Below are positions 40,177-49,137 of a DNA stretch of 56,961 bases, in pieces. Source of the stretch: Curtobacterium sp. MCBA15_001 (lineage in GTDB: Bacteria > Actinomycetota > Actinomycetes > Actinomycetales > Microbacteriaceae); contig NZ_MJGI01000002.1 in assembly GCF_001864835.1 (NCBI RefSeq), positions 1 through 56,961 on the forward strand, written 5' to 3'. A model generated the notes under the pieces. It had not been told where the DNA came from, ran no database searches, and saw only the letters and a program-made list of their open reading frames with translations. The position numbers were made by a program, and so were the translations under genes. Numbering within the stretch: the stretch's first letter is position 1; the number at the start of each line of letters is the position of its first letter.

Positions 40177-41535
40177 TCAGCGTGCGGGGAGGTCGCGCTC
40201 GGGCGCTCCCACGTAGAGCTGCTGCGGGCGCCCGATCTTGTTGAGCGGGTCGTTGTTGAGCTCGCGCCACTGGGCGATCCACCCCGGCAGCCGCCCGATC
40301 GCGAACAGCACGGTGAACATCCGCGGTGGGAAGCCCATCGCCTTGTAGATGATGCCCGTGTAGAAGTCGACGTTCGGGTAGAGCTTGCGGCTGACGAAGT
40401 ACTCGTCCTCGAGCGCGATCTGCTCCAGCTCCATGGCGATGTCGAGCAGGTCGTCCTGCACACCGAGCGCGTCGAGGACCTCGTGTGCGGACTCCTTGAC
40501 GAGCTTGGCGCGGGGGTCGTAGTTCTTGTAGACGCGGTGCCCGAAGCCCATGAGCTTCACGCCGCGCTCCTTGTTCTTCACCCGCTCGACGAAGCGCTGC
40601 ACCGGCTCGCCCGAGTCCTTGATCTGCTGGAGCATCTCGAGCACGGCCTCGTTCGCCCCGCCGTGCAGCGGACCGTACAGCGCGTTGATGCCGGCCGAGA
40701 TCGACGCGAACATGTTCGCCTTGGTCGACCCGACCAGACGCACCGTGGCGGTCGAGGCGTTCTGCTCGTGGTCCTCGTGCAGGATCAGCAGCCGCTCGAG
40801 CGCCCGCGAGAGCACCGGGTTCGGCTGGTAGGTCTCGGCCATGGTGCCGAAGTTCAGGCGCAGGAAGTTGTCGACGAACGACAGCGAGTTGTCCGGGTAC
40901 AGGAACGCCTGGCCGATCGCCTTCTTGTGCGCGTACGCGGCGATGACGGGGAGCTTGGCGAGCAGCCGCACGGTCTGCAGCTCGACCTTCTCCGGGTCGT
41001 CGACGTCCATGTCGTCCTCGTAGTACGTGGACAGCGCGCTGACGGCACTGGAGAGCACGGACATCGGGTGCGCCGAGTGCGGGAGCGCGTCGAACAGCCG
41101 ACGCAGGTCCTCGTGCAGCAGGGTGTGGCGGCGGATGCGCGCGTCGAAGCCCTCGAGCTCGGCGGCGGTGGGCAGCTCGCCGTAGATGAGCAGCCAGGCG
41201 ACCTCGAGGAACGTGCAGTTCGACGCGATCTGGTCGATCGGGTACCCGCGGTAGCGCAGGATGCCCTGGTCGCCGTCGATGTAGGTGATCGCGCTCTTGG
41301 TCGAGCCGGTGTTCACGAAGCCGTAGTCGAGGGTGTTCATCCCGGTCTGCTTCTTGAACGTCGAGATGTCCACCGTGGACGCGCCGTCGACACTCGGCAG
41401 GATCGGGAACTCTGCACTGCCGCCCGGGTACGTCAGCGTGGCGGTCTCGGTCGCCTGGTCGGCAGCCGGACTCACGGGGACGGGCGTCGTGGGGGGTGTG
41501 GCCGTCTTCTGGACGTCGTTGGCAGTGTCAGTCAC
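40177..41535 (-). CDS. gltA: Citrate synthase
   Basis: 452 residues, the hexameric type II form with an N-terminal beta-rich extension. Catalytic residues sit in LILHEDHEQNAST, GPLHGGANEAV and the later FGHRVYKNYDPRAK. It condenses oxaloacetate with acetyl-CoA at the TCA-cycle entry. Two consecutive GTG codons are candidates; the one at 41535 is exactly 6 bases from TAGGCT, the spacing seen at other leaderless starts here, and gives MTDTAND, so I prefer it to 41538. The first ~35 residues are Thr/Pro-rich. Monocistronic between dapD (convergent) and dapC. Confidence 0.97.
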   Translation of the reverse strand: MTDTANDVQKTATPPTTPVPVSPAADQATETATLTYPGGSAEFPILPSVDGASTVDISTFKKQTGMNTLDYGFVNTGSTKSAITYIDGDQGILRYRGYPIDQIASNCTFLEVAWLLIYGELPTAAELEGFDARIRRHTLLHEDLRRLFDALPHSAHPMSVLSSAVSALSTYYEDDMDVDDPEKVELQTVRLLAKLPVIAAYAHKKAIGQAFLYPDNSLSFVDNFLRLNFGTMAETYQPNPVLSRALERLLILHEDHEQNASTATVRLVGSTKANMFASISAGINALYGPLHGGANEAVLEMLQQIKDSGEPVQRFVERVKNKERGVKLMGFGHRVYKNYDPRAKLVKESAHEVLDALGVQDDLLDIAMELEQIALEDEYFVSRKLYPNVDFYTGIIYKAMGFPPRMFTVLFAIGRLPGWIAQWRELNNDPLNKIGRPQQLYVGAPERDLPAR

Positions 41536-41541
41536 CACCCC

Positions 41542-41547
41542 AGCCTA
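41542..41547 (-). promoter_or_regulatory. -10 hexamer of leaderless gltA promoter
   Basis: TAGGCT on the minus strand, 6 bases (GGGGTG), then GTG41535. Confidence 0.6.
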
Positions 41548-41633
41548 ATCGTGCCGTCTGTCGCTCGTGCACACCCGGAGGATGAAGAGTTGGTGGGAAC
41601 CACGACTAGCGGCCGTGCGGTCCGGGCGTCGCG

Positions 41634-42752
41634 TCACGCCCCGGCGAGCCGCCGACCGCTCGTCAGCCGTTGAGCCGCGGCGGCGATCCGTTCGTCGGTG
41701 GCGGTGAGCGCGACCCGGACGTGTTCGCCGCCGGCCGTGCCGTAGAAGGTGCCCGGCGCGACCAGGATGCCCCGATCGGCCAACCAGGCGACGGTGTCGA
41801 GCGCCGGTTCGCCGCGGGTGGCCCACAGGTACAGGCCGGCCTCGCTGTGGTCGATGCGGAAGCCGGCGCCCTCGAGCGCTCGGCGGAGCATGCCGCGACG
41901 GGCACGGTAGCGCGCCTTCTGCTGCTGCACATGGGCGGTGTCCGCCAGGGCGACGACCATCGCCTGCTGCACGGGCAGCGGCGGCATCATGCCGGTGTGC
42001 TTGCGGACCGCCAGGACCTCGGCGAGCAGGCGCGCGTCCCCGGCGACGAAGGCGGCTCGGTACCCGGCCAGGTTCGACTGCTTCGACAGCGAGTAGACGC
42101 TGAGCACGCCGTCGACGGAGTCGCCCACGACCCGCGGGTCCAGGATCGTCGGGGTCGGCTCGGTGTCGTACGGCGGTTCCCAGCCGAGCTCCGCGTAGCA
42201 CTCGTCACCGACGACGACCGCGCCGAGTTCGCGTGCCCGGGCCACGGCCGCACGGAGCTGTTCGATCGTGAGCACCCGGCCGTCGGGGTTGCCCGGCGAG
42301 TTCAGCCACACGAGCCGCGTCGACGACGGCCACGCGGTCGGGTCGTCCGACGCCAGGGCCGTGGCACCGACGAGCGCCGCACCGAGTTCGTACGTCGGGT
42401 ACGCGGCGGCGGGGAACACGACCGTGTCCCCACGGCCGATGCCGAGCCACAGCGCGAGCCCGGCGATGAACTCCTTCGAGCCGATCGTCGGCAGGGTCTG
42501 GTCCTCGGTCAGCGTGACCCCGTGGCGGCGGCCGTACCAGTCGGCGATCGCCTGCCGCAGCGCAGGCGTGCCGGCGACCTGCGGGTAGGCGTGCGCATCG
42601 GTGGCCTCGGCCAGGGCCGTCCGGACCAGCGACGGGGTCGGGTCGACCGGCGAACCGACGCTCAGGTCGACGATGCCACCCTCGTGCTCGGCAGCGCGCT
42701 GCTTGAACGGGACGAGCTGGTCCCAGGGGAAGTCGGGGAGGTCGAGCGCCAC
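41634..42752 (-). CDS. dapC: Succinyldiaminopimelate transaminase
   Basis: 372 residues, fold-type I aminotransferase with NSPGNPDG (151-158), VVVGDECYAELGW and the PLP lysine K224 in SLSKQSNLAGYR. This matches the Rv1178-type DapC that follows the ferredoxin gene in Actinobacteria. It aminates N-succinyl-2-amino-6-ketopimelate from glutamate. The GTG start is 13 bp after the fdxA stop, and no other promoter is visible, so fdxA-dapC form an operon. The pairing with dapD/dapE 1.6 kb away supports the assignment. Confidence 0.93.
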   Translation of the reverse strand: MALDLPDFPWDQLVPFKQRAAEHEGGIVDLSVGSPVDPTPSLVRTALAEATDAHAYPQVAGTPALRQAIADWYGRRHGVTLTEDQTLPTIGSKEFIAGLALWLGIGRGDTVVFPAAAYPTYELGAALVGATALASDDPTAWPSSTRLVWLNSPGNPDGRVLTIEQLRAAVARARELGAVVVGDECYAELGWEPPYDTEPTPTILDPRVVGDSVDGVLSVYSLSKQSNLAGYRAAFVAGDARLLAEVLAVRKHTGMMPPLPVQQAMVVALADTAHVQQQKARYRARRGMLRRALEGAGFRIDHSEAGLYLWATRGEPALDTVAWLADRGILVAPGTFYGTAGGEHVRVALTATDERIAAAAQRLTSGRRLAGA

Positions 42753-42765
42753 GGGACGGACCGGG

Positions 42766-43083
42766 TCAGCCGCGCGGGGGCTCGGCCAGGACGACGGGGT
42801 GGTCCTTGTGGATCACGCCGACCTTCGCGGCGCCGCCCGGGGAGCCGACCTCGTCGAAGAACTCGACGTTCGCCTTGTAGTAGTCCGCCCACTGGTCGGG
42901 CAGGTCGTCCTCGTAGTAGATGGCCTCGACCGGGCAGACCGGTTCGCAGGCGCCGCAGTCGACGCACTCGTCCGGGTGGATGTACAGCGACCGGTCGCCT
43001 TCGTAGATGCAGTCGACGGGGCACTCGTCGATGCACGCACGGTCCTTGACGTCGACACAGGGCTGGGCGATCACGTAGGTCAC
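42766..43083 (-). CDS. fdxA: 7Fe ferredoxin
   Basis: 105 residues. Eight cysteines at 9, 17, 21, 25, 40, 43, 46 and 50 in the patterns CVDVKDRACIDECPVDC and CVDCGACEPVCPVEA are those of the FdxA-type [3Fe-4S][4Fe-4S] ferredoxins (mycobacterial FdxC). The C-terminal ~45 residues are the usual extension (DLPDQWADYY). A small electron carrier in the cytoplasm. GTG43083 has AAGGGAG about 10 bases upstream. First gene of the fdxA-dapC pair. Confidence 0.96.
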   Translation of the reverse strand: MTYVIAQPCVDVKDRACIDECPVDCIYEGDRSLYIHPDECVDCGACEPVCPVEAIYYEDDLPDQWADYYKANVEFFDEVGSPGGAAKVGVIHKDHPVVLAEPPRG

Positions 43084-43119
43084 GGTCGGGGTGCTCCCTT
43101 CGAACTGAGCCTCTGAAGT

Positions 43120-44379
43120 CTACTCGTGCGGCTGGGACGAGCGTGACGACCCGGCGACACCCGTCGCCTTGCTGCCGACGGCGCTGGCGCCGTCACCCGC
43201 CCCTGCACCTGTACCGGCCCGGATCCCGGACAGGTCGGGCCACGCGAGCGCCAGCATCGCGATGACGGCCGGCCCGAAGGTCCACACGTACCCGGCGGTG
43301 TTCGCGAGCACGAGGGGTGAGCTCTGCCCGCCGACGGACACGAGCACCTGGGTCGCGACGATGATCCCGATCCCGACCGCGGCGACCATGGCACGCGAGC
43401 GGTACAGCAACCGCACGCCGACGGTCAGCCCGGCGGCGATCAGGGTCGTCAGCACCATGCCGACCGGGAAGGCGCCGAGGGTCTGCTGGTGGGTGATCGT
43501 GCCGAGCCCACCGGCGAGCAACCCGAGCACGAGCGCCACGACGACCGAGGTCACCTTGCCCGCCGGGGACATGTCCGCGTAGGTCTCCGGCGCCGGCGCG
43601 ACGGGTGGGGCGTCGTGGCGGAAGGCCTCCACCGCGGGGGCGTGCTGCCGGACGCCGTGCGGCATCACCCAGGACAGCGCGGTCGGGTCGGCGGGGTCCA
43701 CCGGGTCGACGGTGACCTGCGACCGGTACTGCTCGACGGCCGCACGGACCTTCGCGCGCACGGGCAGGACGTCGATCGTCAGGTCGGTGCCCTCGGCCGA
43801 GTCGGGGTCGACGATCATCGAGAACGGGACGTCCTCGGCGCGGGCAGCGTACCGGGCCGCGTGGTGCACGCGCACGTGGTCGGGGTGCCCGTAGCCACCG
43901 TCGTCGGCGTAGCTCACCACGGCGTCGGCCATCGTCGAGCGGATCGCGGCACGGACGTCGTCCACGACCTCGCCCAGGTCGGCGGCGGTCAGCGAGTCGG
44001 CCGGGGCGTCGTCGGCCGCGACCGCGCGGCCGTCGGGCCCCCACTGCATGCCGGAGTCGGAGTAGCGCCGTTCGGGCAGGTCCGTCGGGCGGGCGCCCGG
44101 TCCCCCGAGCCACAGGTGCGCTGGTCCGCCGAGCGCGGCGAGTGCGGCACGGATCTCGGTCTCCCGGTGTGCGGCCACCCGCGGCCCGTTGCCCGCGAGC
44201 GGCGCCAGCGCGGGCGTCAGCATCTCACCGCGTTCGCCGCGGGTGGCCGTCAGCACCGTCACCTCGGCGCCGAGCTCGAGCAGGGTCGCGATCGTCCCGC
44301 CGGACGACAGGGTCTCGTCGTCGGGGTGGGCGTGGACGAGGAGCACGCGCTCGGGGCGCGTCGCGGAGGCCTTGGACAT
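43120..44379 (-). CDS. mshB: MshB-type GlcNAc-Ins deacetylase fused to a four-helix membrane domain
   Basis: 419 residues. The first ~255 are a PIG-L/LmbE deacetylase with zinc motif H18-P-D-D-E22 (VHAHPDDE) and H165 (GYGHPDHV), matching MshB, which deacetylates GlcNAc-inositol in mycothiol synthesis. After a Pro-rich linker, four membrane helices follow (~277-293, 303-323, 329-349, 360-380) and a Gly/Ser tail. In mycobacteria a separate membrane protein gene lies next to mshB; here both are one chain. ATG44379 is 7 bases after TACCCT. MshB itself is normally soluble. Confidence 0.9.
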   Translation of the reverse strand: MSKASATRPERVLLVHAHPDDETLSSGGTIATLLELGAEVTVLTATRGERGEMLTPALAPLAGNGPRVAAHRETEIRAALAALGGPAHLWLGGPGARPTDLPERRYSDSGMQWGPDGRAVAADDAPADSLTAADLGEVVDDVRAAIRSTMADAVVSYADDGGYGHPDHVRVHHAARYAARAEDVPFSMIVDPDSAEGTDLTIDVLPVRAKVRAAVEQYRSQVTVDPVDPADPTALSWVMPHGVRQHAPAVEAFRHDAPPVAPAPETYADMSPAGKVTSVVVALVLGLLAGGLGTITHQQTLGAFPVGMVLTTLIAAGLTVGVRLLYRSRAMVAAVGIGIIVATQVLVSVGGQSSPLVLANTAGYVWTFGPAVIAMLALAWPDLSGIRAGTGAGAGDGASAVGSKATGVAGSSRSSQPHE

Positions 44380-44386
44380 CACGCCC

Positions 44387-44392
44387 AGGGTA
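44387..44392 (-). promoter_or_regulatory. -10 hexamer of leaderless mshB promoter
   Basis: TACCCT on the minus strand, 7 bases, then ATG44379, within 20 bp of the preceding gene's stop. Confidence 0.55.
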
Positions 44393-44398
44393 CTTCGC

Positions 44399-44944
44399 CT
44401 AGCGCGGGGTCACGATGTACGTCGCCGTGGCGCCGCCGTCCCCCTTCGAGAACGTCAGCACGACGCGGTGGTCGTCGCTCCGGAAGATCCCGAACGCGCT
44501 CGAGGCGTCCGCACGCTTGGCCGACTCCGTGAACCCGGCGTCGGTGAGCTGCTGCGCCGCCCCCGCGAAGTCGTCGACCGAGGACGCCCGCACCTGGACG
44601 ACCCACCCGGAGCCGTTCGGACCGGTGCCACCGCCCAGGACGGTCCCGTCGACCAGGGGCACGGCCGTGGTCGGGAAGCCGTCGGGCACCTTGCCGTCGC
44701 TGGTCACGTCGGCGCCCTTGAGCGCCGTGTCGAGCGCGCCGTCGATGCCGCCGGCGACGTTCGCCATGCCCTGCTCGATCGCCTTGCCGTCGATGTGCTG
44801 CACGCCCTCGCTGACGCTCGAGGCCACCGAGGACCCGAGGTCCGTGGCCTGCTTGACCGACTCACTGGAGCAGCCGGTCAGGCCGGCCAGGGCGATGCCG
44901 GCAGCGACGGCGGCGACGAGTGGCGTGCGGATGGAAGAACGCAT
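44399..44944 (-). CDS. Lipoprotein of unknown function
   Basis: 181 residues. A lipoprotein signal (MRSSIRTPLVAAVAAGIAL, then LAGLTGC lipobox with Cys25) is followed by a helical Ala/Ser/Gly-rich region and a C-terminal alpha/beta domain with WVVQVRASS and RVVLTFSKGDGG, which resembles small ligand- or protein-binding lipoprotein domains. I recognise no named family. ATG44944 is leaderless (TACGGT plus 6). Only 19 bp separate its stop from the mshB start, so some read-through to mshB is likely. Confidence 0.85.
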   Translation of the reverse strand: MRSSIRTPLVAAVAAGIALAGLTGCSSESVKQATDLGSSVASSVSEGVQHIDGKAIEQGMANVAGGIDGALDTALKGADVTSDGKVPDGFPTTAVPLVDGTVLGGGTGPNGSGWVVQVRASSVDDFAGAAQQLTDAGFTESAKRADASSAFGIFRSDDHRVVLTFSKGDGGATATYIVTPR

Positions 44945-44950
44945 GCGGCG

Positions 44951-44956
44951 ACCGTA
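44951..44956 (-). promoter_or_regulatory. -10 hexamer of leaderless lipoprotein promoter
   Basis: TACGGT on the minus strand, 6 bases (CGCCGC), then ATG44944. Confidence 0.6.
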
Positions 44957-44965
44957 ACCGACCAG

Positions 44966-45031
44966 CCGGGAGGCCCGACCTGAGTTCCCTGGGAATGTCA
45001 CGTCCCTGCCGGGCGCGACCAGGGCCTCCCG
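44966..45031 (-). terminator. Terminator hairpin of M20 amidohydrolase gene
   Basis: Arms CGGGAGGCCC (from 44967) and GGGCCTCCCG (to 45031) of the GACGGGAGGC family, here separated by about 45 bp that contains its own TTCCCTGGGAA hairpin. Looks like a family member with a small insertion. Confidence 0.55.
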
Positions 45032-45061
45032 TCCGGTCCGCGCGTCAGCGCAGGGCTGTGC

Positions 45062-46252
45062 TCACCGGAGGTAGGCCCCGACCGCCGCGACGAGCGCCTC
45101 GACGCCCACCGGGATCGCCGTCTCGGCCTGGGGCGCGTAGAACGGCGAGTGGTTGCTCGGGATGTCCGCCCCGGTGCGGAAGAGCTCGGGGTCGGTGATG
45201 CCGGTGAACCAGTACACGATCGGAGCTCCCGCGGCGGTGGCGAGCTGCCCGACGTCCTCGGACGCCATGGCCAGCCCGGACTCGAGGTCGACGGCCTTCG
45301 CCACGACGGGGCGGACGGCGTCGAGCACCTTCGCCGCGTTCGCCGAGTCGTTGACGAGCACGTCCGCGCCCGGGGCACGCTCGATGGTCGGGGCGTCCAG
45401 GCCGCCGGCGGCGCTCTCGGCGTGCACGATGCGCTCGATCGACGCGATGATCCGGGCCCGCGTGTCCTCGTTCCGGGCGCGCGTGGAGATCTCGATGACG
45501 GCCTTGTCCGGGATGATGTTCGCCCGGGTGCCCGCGTGGAAGCTGCCGACCGTGACGACCCCGGCGTCGCTGGGGGCGACCTCGCGTGCGACGACCGTCT
45601 GCAGCCGCACGACCGCCGAGGCTGCCGTGACGACCGGGTCGAGCGAGGCCTGCGGGGCGGAGCCGTGCGCGCCGCGACCGTTGAACGTGACCGTCAGCCG
45701 GTCGCTCGACGCCATCACGGGGCCGGAGCCCACAGCGACCATGCCGACGGGTGCGGGCGCCGAGTGCTGGCCGAGGACCACGTCGGGCTTCGGGAAGCGG
45801 TCGACCAGGCCGTCGTCGATCATCGCGCGGGCGCCGGAGATGACCTCTTCGGCGGGCTGGAACACCGCGACGACGGTGCCGTGCCACTCCGACTGGGTGG
45901 CGACCAGGCGCTCGAGCGTGCCGAGCAGCCAGGTGACGTGGATGTCGTGCCCGCAGGCGTGCATCGTCGGGACCTCGTGGCCGGTCTCGTCGGTGCCGTG
46001 GTGGGTGCTGGCGTAGGACAGTCCGGTCTGTTCCTCGACCGGCAGACCGTCCATGTCGGCGCGCAGCCACACGACCGGCCCCGCGCCGTTCGTCAGGACC
46101 CCGACGACACCGGTGCCGCCGATGCCCGTCGTGACGTCCAGCCCGAGCCCTTCGAGCTCGGTGGCGACGATCCCGGCGGTCCGGTGCTCCTGGAAGCCGA
46201 GCTCGGGGTGGGCGTGGAGGTCCTGGTACAGCGCAAGGAGGTCGAGAGTCAC
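45062..46252 (-). CDS. M20-family amidohydrolase (N-acyl-amino acid or hippurate hydrolase)
   Basis: 396 residues. The start MTLDLLALYQDLHAHPELGF, then WLRADMDGLPVEE, MHACGHDIH, FQPAEE and the final SNHSPFYAP are standard M20D amidohydrolase motifs; Cys and His in HACGHD bind the metals. It cleaves N-acyl groups from amino acids. I chose GTG46252 (TACGGT 7 bases upstream) because it gives the family-typical N-terminus; GTG46261 would add three residues. The gene lies 49 bp after typA on the same strand and has its own promoter. Confidence 0.92.
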   Translation of the reverse strand: MTLDLLALYQDLHAHPELGFQEHRTAGIVATELEGLGLDVTTGIGGTGVVGVLTNGAGPVVWLRADMDGLPVEEQTGLSYASTHHGTDETGHEVPTMHACGHDIHVTWLLGTLERLVATQSEWHGTVVAVFQPAEEVISGARAMIDDGLVDRFPKPDVVLGQHSAPAPVGMVAVGSGPVMASSDRLTVTFNGRGAHGSAPQASLDPVVTAASAVVRLQTVVAREVAPSDAGVVTVGSFHAGTRANIIPDKAVIEISTRARNEDTRARIIASIERIVHAESAAGGLDAPTIERAPGADVLVNDSANAAKVLDAVRPVVAKAVDLESGLAMASEDVGQLATAAGAPIVYWFTGITDPELFRTGADIPSNHSPFYAPQAETAIPVGVEALVAAVGAYLR

Positions 46253-46259
46253 GGCATCC

Positions 46260-46265
46260 ACCGTA
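46260..46265 (-). promoter_or_regulatory. -10 hexamer of leaderless amidohydrolase promoter
   Basis: TACGGT on the minus strand, 7 bases, then GTG46252. Confidence 0.5.
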
Positions 46266-46301
46266 TCCCTCGACCTCCTCAGCGCGAACTCCGCGCGGGT
46301 G

Positions 46302-48224
46302 TTACGCGTCCTGGCGCTTCAGGCGGGCGTACGAGCGCTGGCGAGCCGACGCGTCGAGCTCGACCTTGCGGATGCGCACCGCGGCGGGGGTGACCTCGAC
46401 GCACTCGTCCTCGCGGGCGAACTCGAGGCACTCCTCCAACGAGAGCTGACGCGACGGCGTCATCGACTCGAAGGTGTCGGCGTTGGCCGACCGCATGTTG
46501 GTGAGCTTCTTCTCCTTGGTGATGTTCACGTCCATGTCGTCGGCGCGCGAGTTCTCGCCGATGACCATGCCCTCGTAGACCTCTTCGGTCGGGTTGACGA
46601 AGAACGACATGCGCTCCTGCAGGTTGGTGATCGCGAAGGGCGTCACCACACCCGAGCGGTCGGAGACGATCGAGCCGTTGATGCGGGTCTGGATCGCGCC
46701 GGCCCACTCGTCGTACCCGTGGAAGATCGCGTTGGCGATGCCGGTGCCGCGGGTCTCCGTGAGGAACGAGGTGCGGAAGCCGATCAGGCCACGCGACGGG
46801 ACGATGAACTCCATGCGCACCCAGCCGGTGCCGTGGTTCGTCATGTTCTCCATGCGGCCCTTGCGCGCGGCCATGAGCTGCGTGATCGCGCCGAGGTACT
46901 CCTCTGGCGTGTCGATCGTCATGTGCTCGTACGGCTCCTGCAGCTTGCCGTTCTCGTCACGCTTGGTGACGACCTGCGGCTTGCCGACGGTGAGCTCGAA
47001 GCCCTCGCGACGCATCTGCTCGACCAGGATGGCGAGCGCGAGCTCACCACGGCCCTGGACCTCCCACGCGTCGGGGCGGCCGATGTCGAGGACCTTGAGC
47101 GAGACGTTGCCGACGAGCTCGCGGTCGAGGCGCTCCTTGACCATGCGGGCGGTCAGCTTGTGGCCCTTGACCTTGCCCACGAGCGGGCTGGTGTTCGTGC
47201 CGATCGTCATCGAGATCGCGGGGTCGTCGACCGTGATGGTCGGCAGCGGCCGGACGTCCTCGGGGTCGGTCAGGGTCTCACCGATGGTGATCGTGTCGAA
47301 GCCGGCGACGGCGACGATGTCACCGGGGCCCGCGGACTCGGCCGGGTAGCGGTCGAGCGCCTTCGTGATGAGGAGCTCGGTGATGCGGGCGTTGACGACG
47401 GTGCCGTCGTGCTTGACCCACGCGACCGTCTGGCCCTTCTTCATGGTGCCGTGGAAGATGCGCAGGAGCGCCAGACGACCGAGGAACGGCGACGCGTCGA
47501 GGTTCGTGACGTGCGCCTGCAGGGGGTGCTCGTCGTCGTACTTCGGGGCCGGGACGTGCTGCAGGATCGCCTCGAACAGCGGCTCGAGGTCGTCGTTGTC
47601 GGGCAGTGAGCCGTCGGCCGGCTTGTTGCGCGACGCGGCACCGGCACGGCCGGAGGCGTAGACCACCGGCACGTCGAGGATCGCGTCGAGGTCGAGGTCG
47701 TCGACCTCGTCCGACAGGTCGGAGGCCAGGCCGAGCAGCAGGTCCTGCGACTCGGAGACGACCTCGTCGATGCGGGAGTCCGGGCGGTCCGTCTTGTTGA
47801 CGAGCAGGATCACCGGGAGCTTGGCGGCGAGCGCCTTGCGGAGCACGAAGCGGGTCTGGGGCAACGGGCCCTCGGACGCGTCGACGAGCAGGACGACACC
47901 GTCGACCATGGACAGGCCGCGCTCGACTTCCCCACCGAAGTCGGCGTGGCCGGGGGTGTCGATGACGTTGATCGTGATGGGGCCGTCCGCGCCGAACTCG
48001 GTCGCGTGCTTGCCGTTGTAGAGCACCGACGTGTTCTTCGCGAGGATCGTGATGCCCTTCTCGCGCTCGAGGTCGTTCGAGTCCATCATGCGGTCTTCGC
48101 CCTCGAAGTGGGCGTCGAACGAGTTGGTCTGCGTGAGCATCGCGTCGACGAGGGTGGTCTTGCCGTGGTCGACGTGTGCCACGATGGCGACGTTGCGCAG
48201 GTCGGACCGGGTGGCGAGCGCCAT
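46302..48224 (-). CDS. typA: Ribosome-associated GTPase TypA/BipA
   Basis: 640 residues. GTPase motifs are G1 AHVDHGKTT, G2 around KGITI, G3 DTPGHADFGGEVER and G4 NKTDRPD, followed by EF-G-like domains and the TypA-specific C-terminal part (RGLIGFRTSFLTETRG and the HGYDEW motif). It works on the 50S ribosome in stress and low-temperature growth. ATG48224 has AAGGATG 6 bases upstream; an ATG at 48233 would break this. The leader contains a GTGTCGGGC / GCCCGACAC inverted repeat (48253-48316). Divergent from the CPBP gene. Confidence 0.97.
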   Translation of the reverse strand: MALATRSDLRNVAIVAHVDHGKTTLVDAMLTQTNSFDAHFEGEDRMMDSNDLEREKGITILAKNTSVLYNGKHATEFGADGPITINVIDTPGHADFGGEVERGLSMVDGVVLLVDASEGPLPQTRFVLRKALAAKLPVILLVNKTDRPDSRIDEVVSESQDLLLGLASDLSDEVDDLDLDAILDVPVVYASGRAGAASRNKPADGSLPDNDDLEPLFEAILQHVPAPKYDDEHPLQAHVTNLDASPFLGRLALLRIFHGTMKKGQTVAWVKHDGTVVNARITELLITKALDRYPAESAGPGDIVAVAGFDTITIGETLTDPEDVRPLPTITVDDPAISMTIGTNTSPLVGKVKGHKLTARMVKERLDRELVGNVSLKVLDIGRPDAWEVQGRGELALAILVEQMRREGFELTVGKPQVVTKRDENGKLQEPYEHMTIDTPEEYLGAITQLMAARKGRMENMTNHGTGWVRMEFIVPSRGLIGFRTSFLTETRGTGIANAIFHGYDEWAGAIQTRINGSIVSDRSGVVTPFAITNLQERMSFFVNPTEEVYEGMVIGENSRADDMDVNITKEKKLTNMRSANADTFESMTPSRQLSLEECLEFAREDECVEVTPAAVRIRKVELDASARQRSYARLKRQDA

Positions 48225-48318
48225 ACAGGACATCCTTCAGATTCTGGGAGAGTGTCGGGCCAGTGGTCGAACAGTGGTTCGACCGCACCGCACCCGTGGG
48301 CAGAACGCCCGACACACC

Positions 48319-48324
48319 AGTCTA
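48319..48324 (-). promoter_or_regulatory. -10 of typA promoter
   Basis: TAGACT on the minus strand, about 95 bp before the typA start, giving a long leader with an inverted repeat. The same hexamer precedes the DEAD helicase, the other leadered gene here with a cold- or ribosome-linked role. Confidence 0.45.
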
Positions 48325-48356
48325 CCGGTAGTCCGCAACCCTCAGGAGTCCACCAG

Positions 48357-49106
48357 ATGAGCCGACGGCGAACGTGGGTCGAGATCACCATCGTCCTGCT
48401 GCTCTCGCTCGGTGGCAGCGCCCTGTACTCGGTGCTGCAGATCATCGACGACCTGTCGCAGACGACCCCGCTCGGGCAGCAGTCCACCGCGCTCAACACG
48501 TCGACCACGACCGTGCAGTACGTCGACCTCGCGCGGCAGCTCGTGGGCATCGCGGTCGACCTGGCTCCGGTCGCGCTGGTCTGCTACCTCCTCTGGCGGA
48601 CGACTCGCCCGCACCTCGGCGCGCTCGGCATCGACCGGTTCCGGGTGCGGACCGACCTGGGCCTGCCGGTGCTCATCGCGCTCGGCATCGGGATCCCCGG
48701 GCTCGCCCTCTACTTCACCGGGCGGGCGATGGGCTTCACGGTGGACGTGGACCCCGCGGCGCTCGGCTCGTACTGGTGGACCGTCCCCGTGCTGCTGCTG
48801 TCGGCGATCCGGTCCGGCCTGCAGGAGGAGGTCATCGTCATCGGCTACCTGTACCGGCGGCTCGGCGAGCTCGGGTGGGGGCGGTGGCAGGTCATCCTGT
48901 CGACGGCGCTGCTGCGCGGCAGCTACCACCTGTACCAGGGCTTCGGAGCGTTCGTCGGCAACGCGGTGATGGGCATCGTGTTCGGCTGGATCTACACGAA
49001 GTGGGGACGGCTGATGCCGCTCATCGTCACGCACTGCCTGCTCGACGCGGCCGTGTTCGTCGGGTACCCGTTCGTGGCACACGCGTTCCCGCAGCTGTTC
49101 TCGTAG
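48357..49106 (+). CDS. CPBP-family intramembrane glutamic endopeptidase
   Basis: 249 residues with about seven or eight membrane helices. Catalytic motifs are E157-E158-x(8)-R167 (LQEEVIVIGYLYRR), H191 (GSYHLYQG) and H226 (IVTHCLLD), as in Rce1-like/CAAX and bacteriocin-protection proteases. Substrate unknown. ATG48357 has AGGAG 8 bases upstream, so unlike many neighbours it is leadered. It is followed by a perfect 46-bp palindrome before the convergent importer operon. Confidence 0.92.
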   Translation: MSRRRTWVEITIVLLLSLGGSALYSVLQIIDDLSQTTPLGQQSTALNTSTTTVQYVDLARQLVGIAVDLAPVALVCYLLWRTTRPHLGALGIDRFRVRTDLGLPVLIALGIGIPGLALYFTGRAMGFTVDVDPAALGSYWWTVPVLLLSAIRSGLQEEVIVIGYLYRRLGELGWGRWQVILSTALLRGSYHLYQGFGAFVGNAVMGIVFGWIYTKWGRLMPLIVTHCLLDAAVFVGYPFVAHAFPQLFS

Positions 49107-49137
49107 GCCGCGGTGCGCGGTCTGCCGAGACCACATG

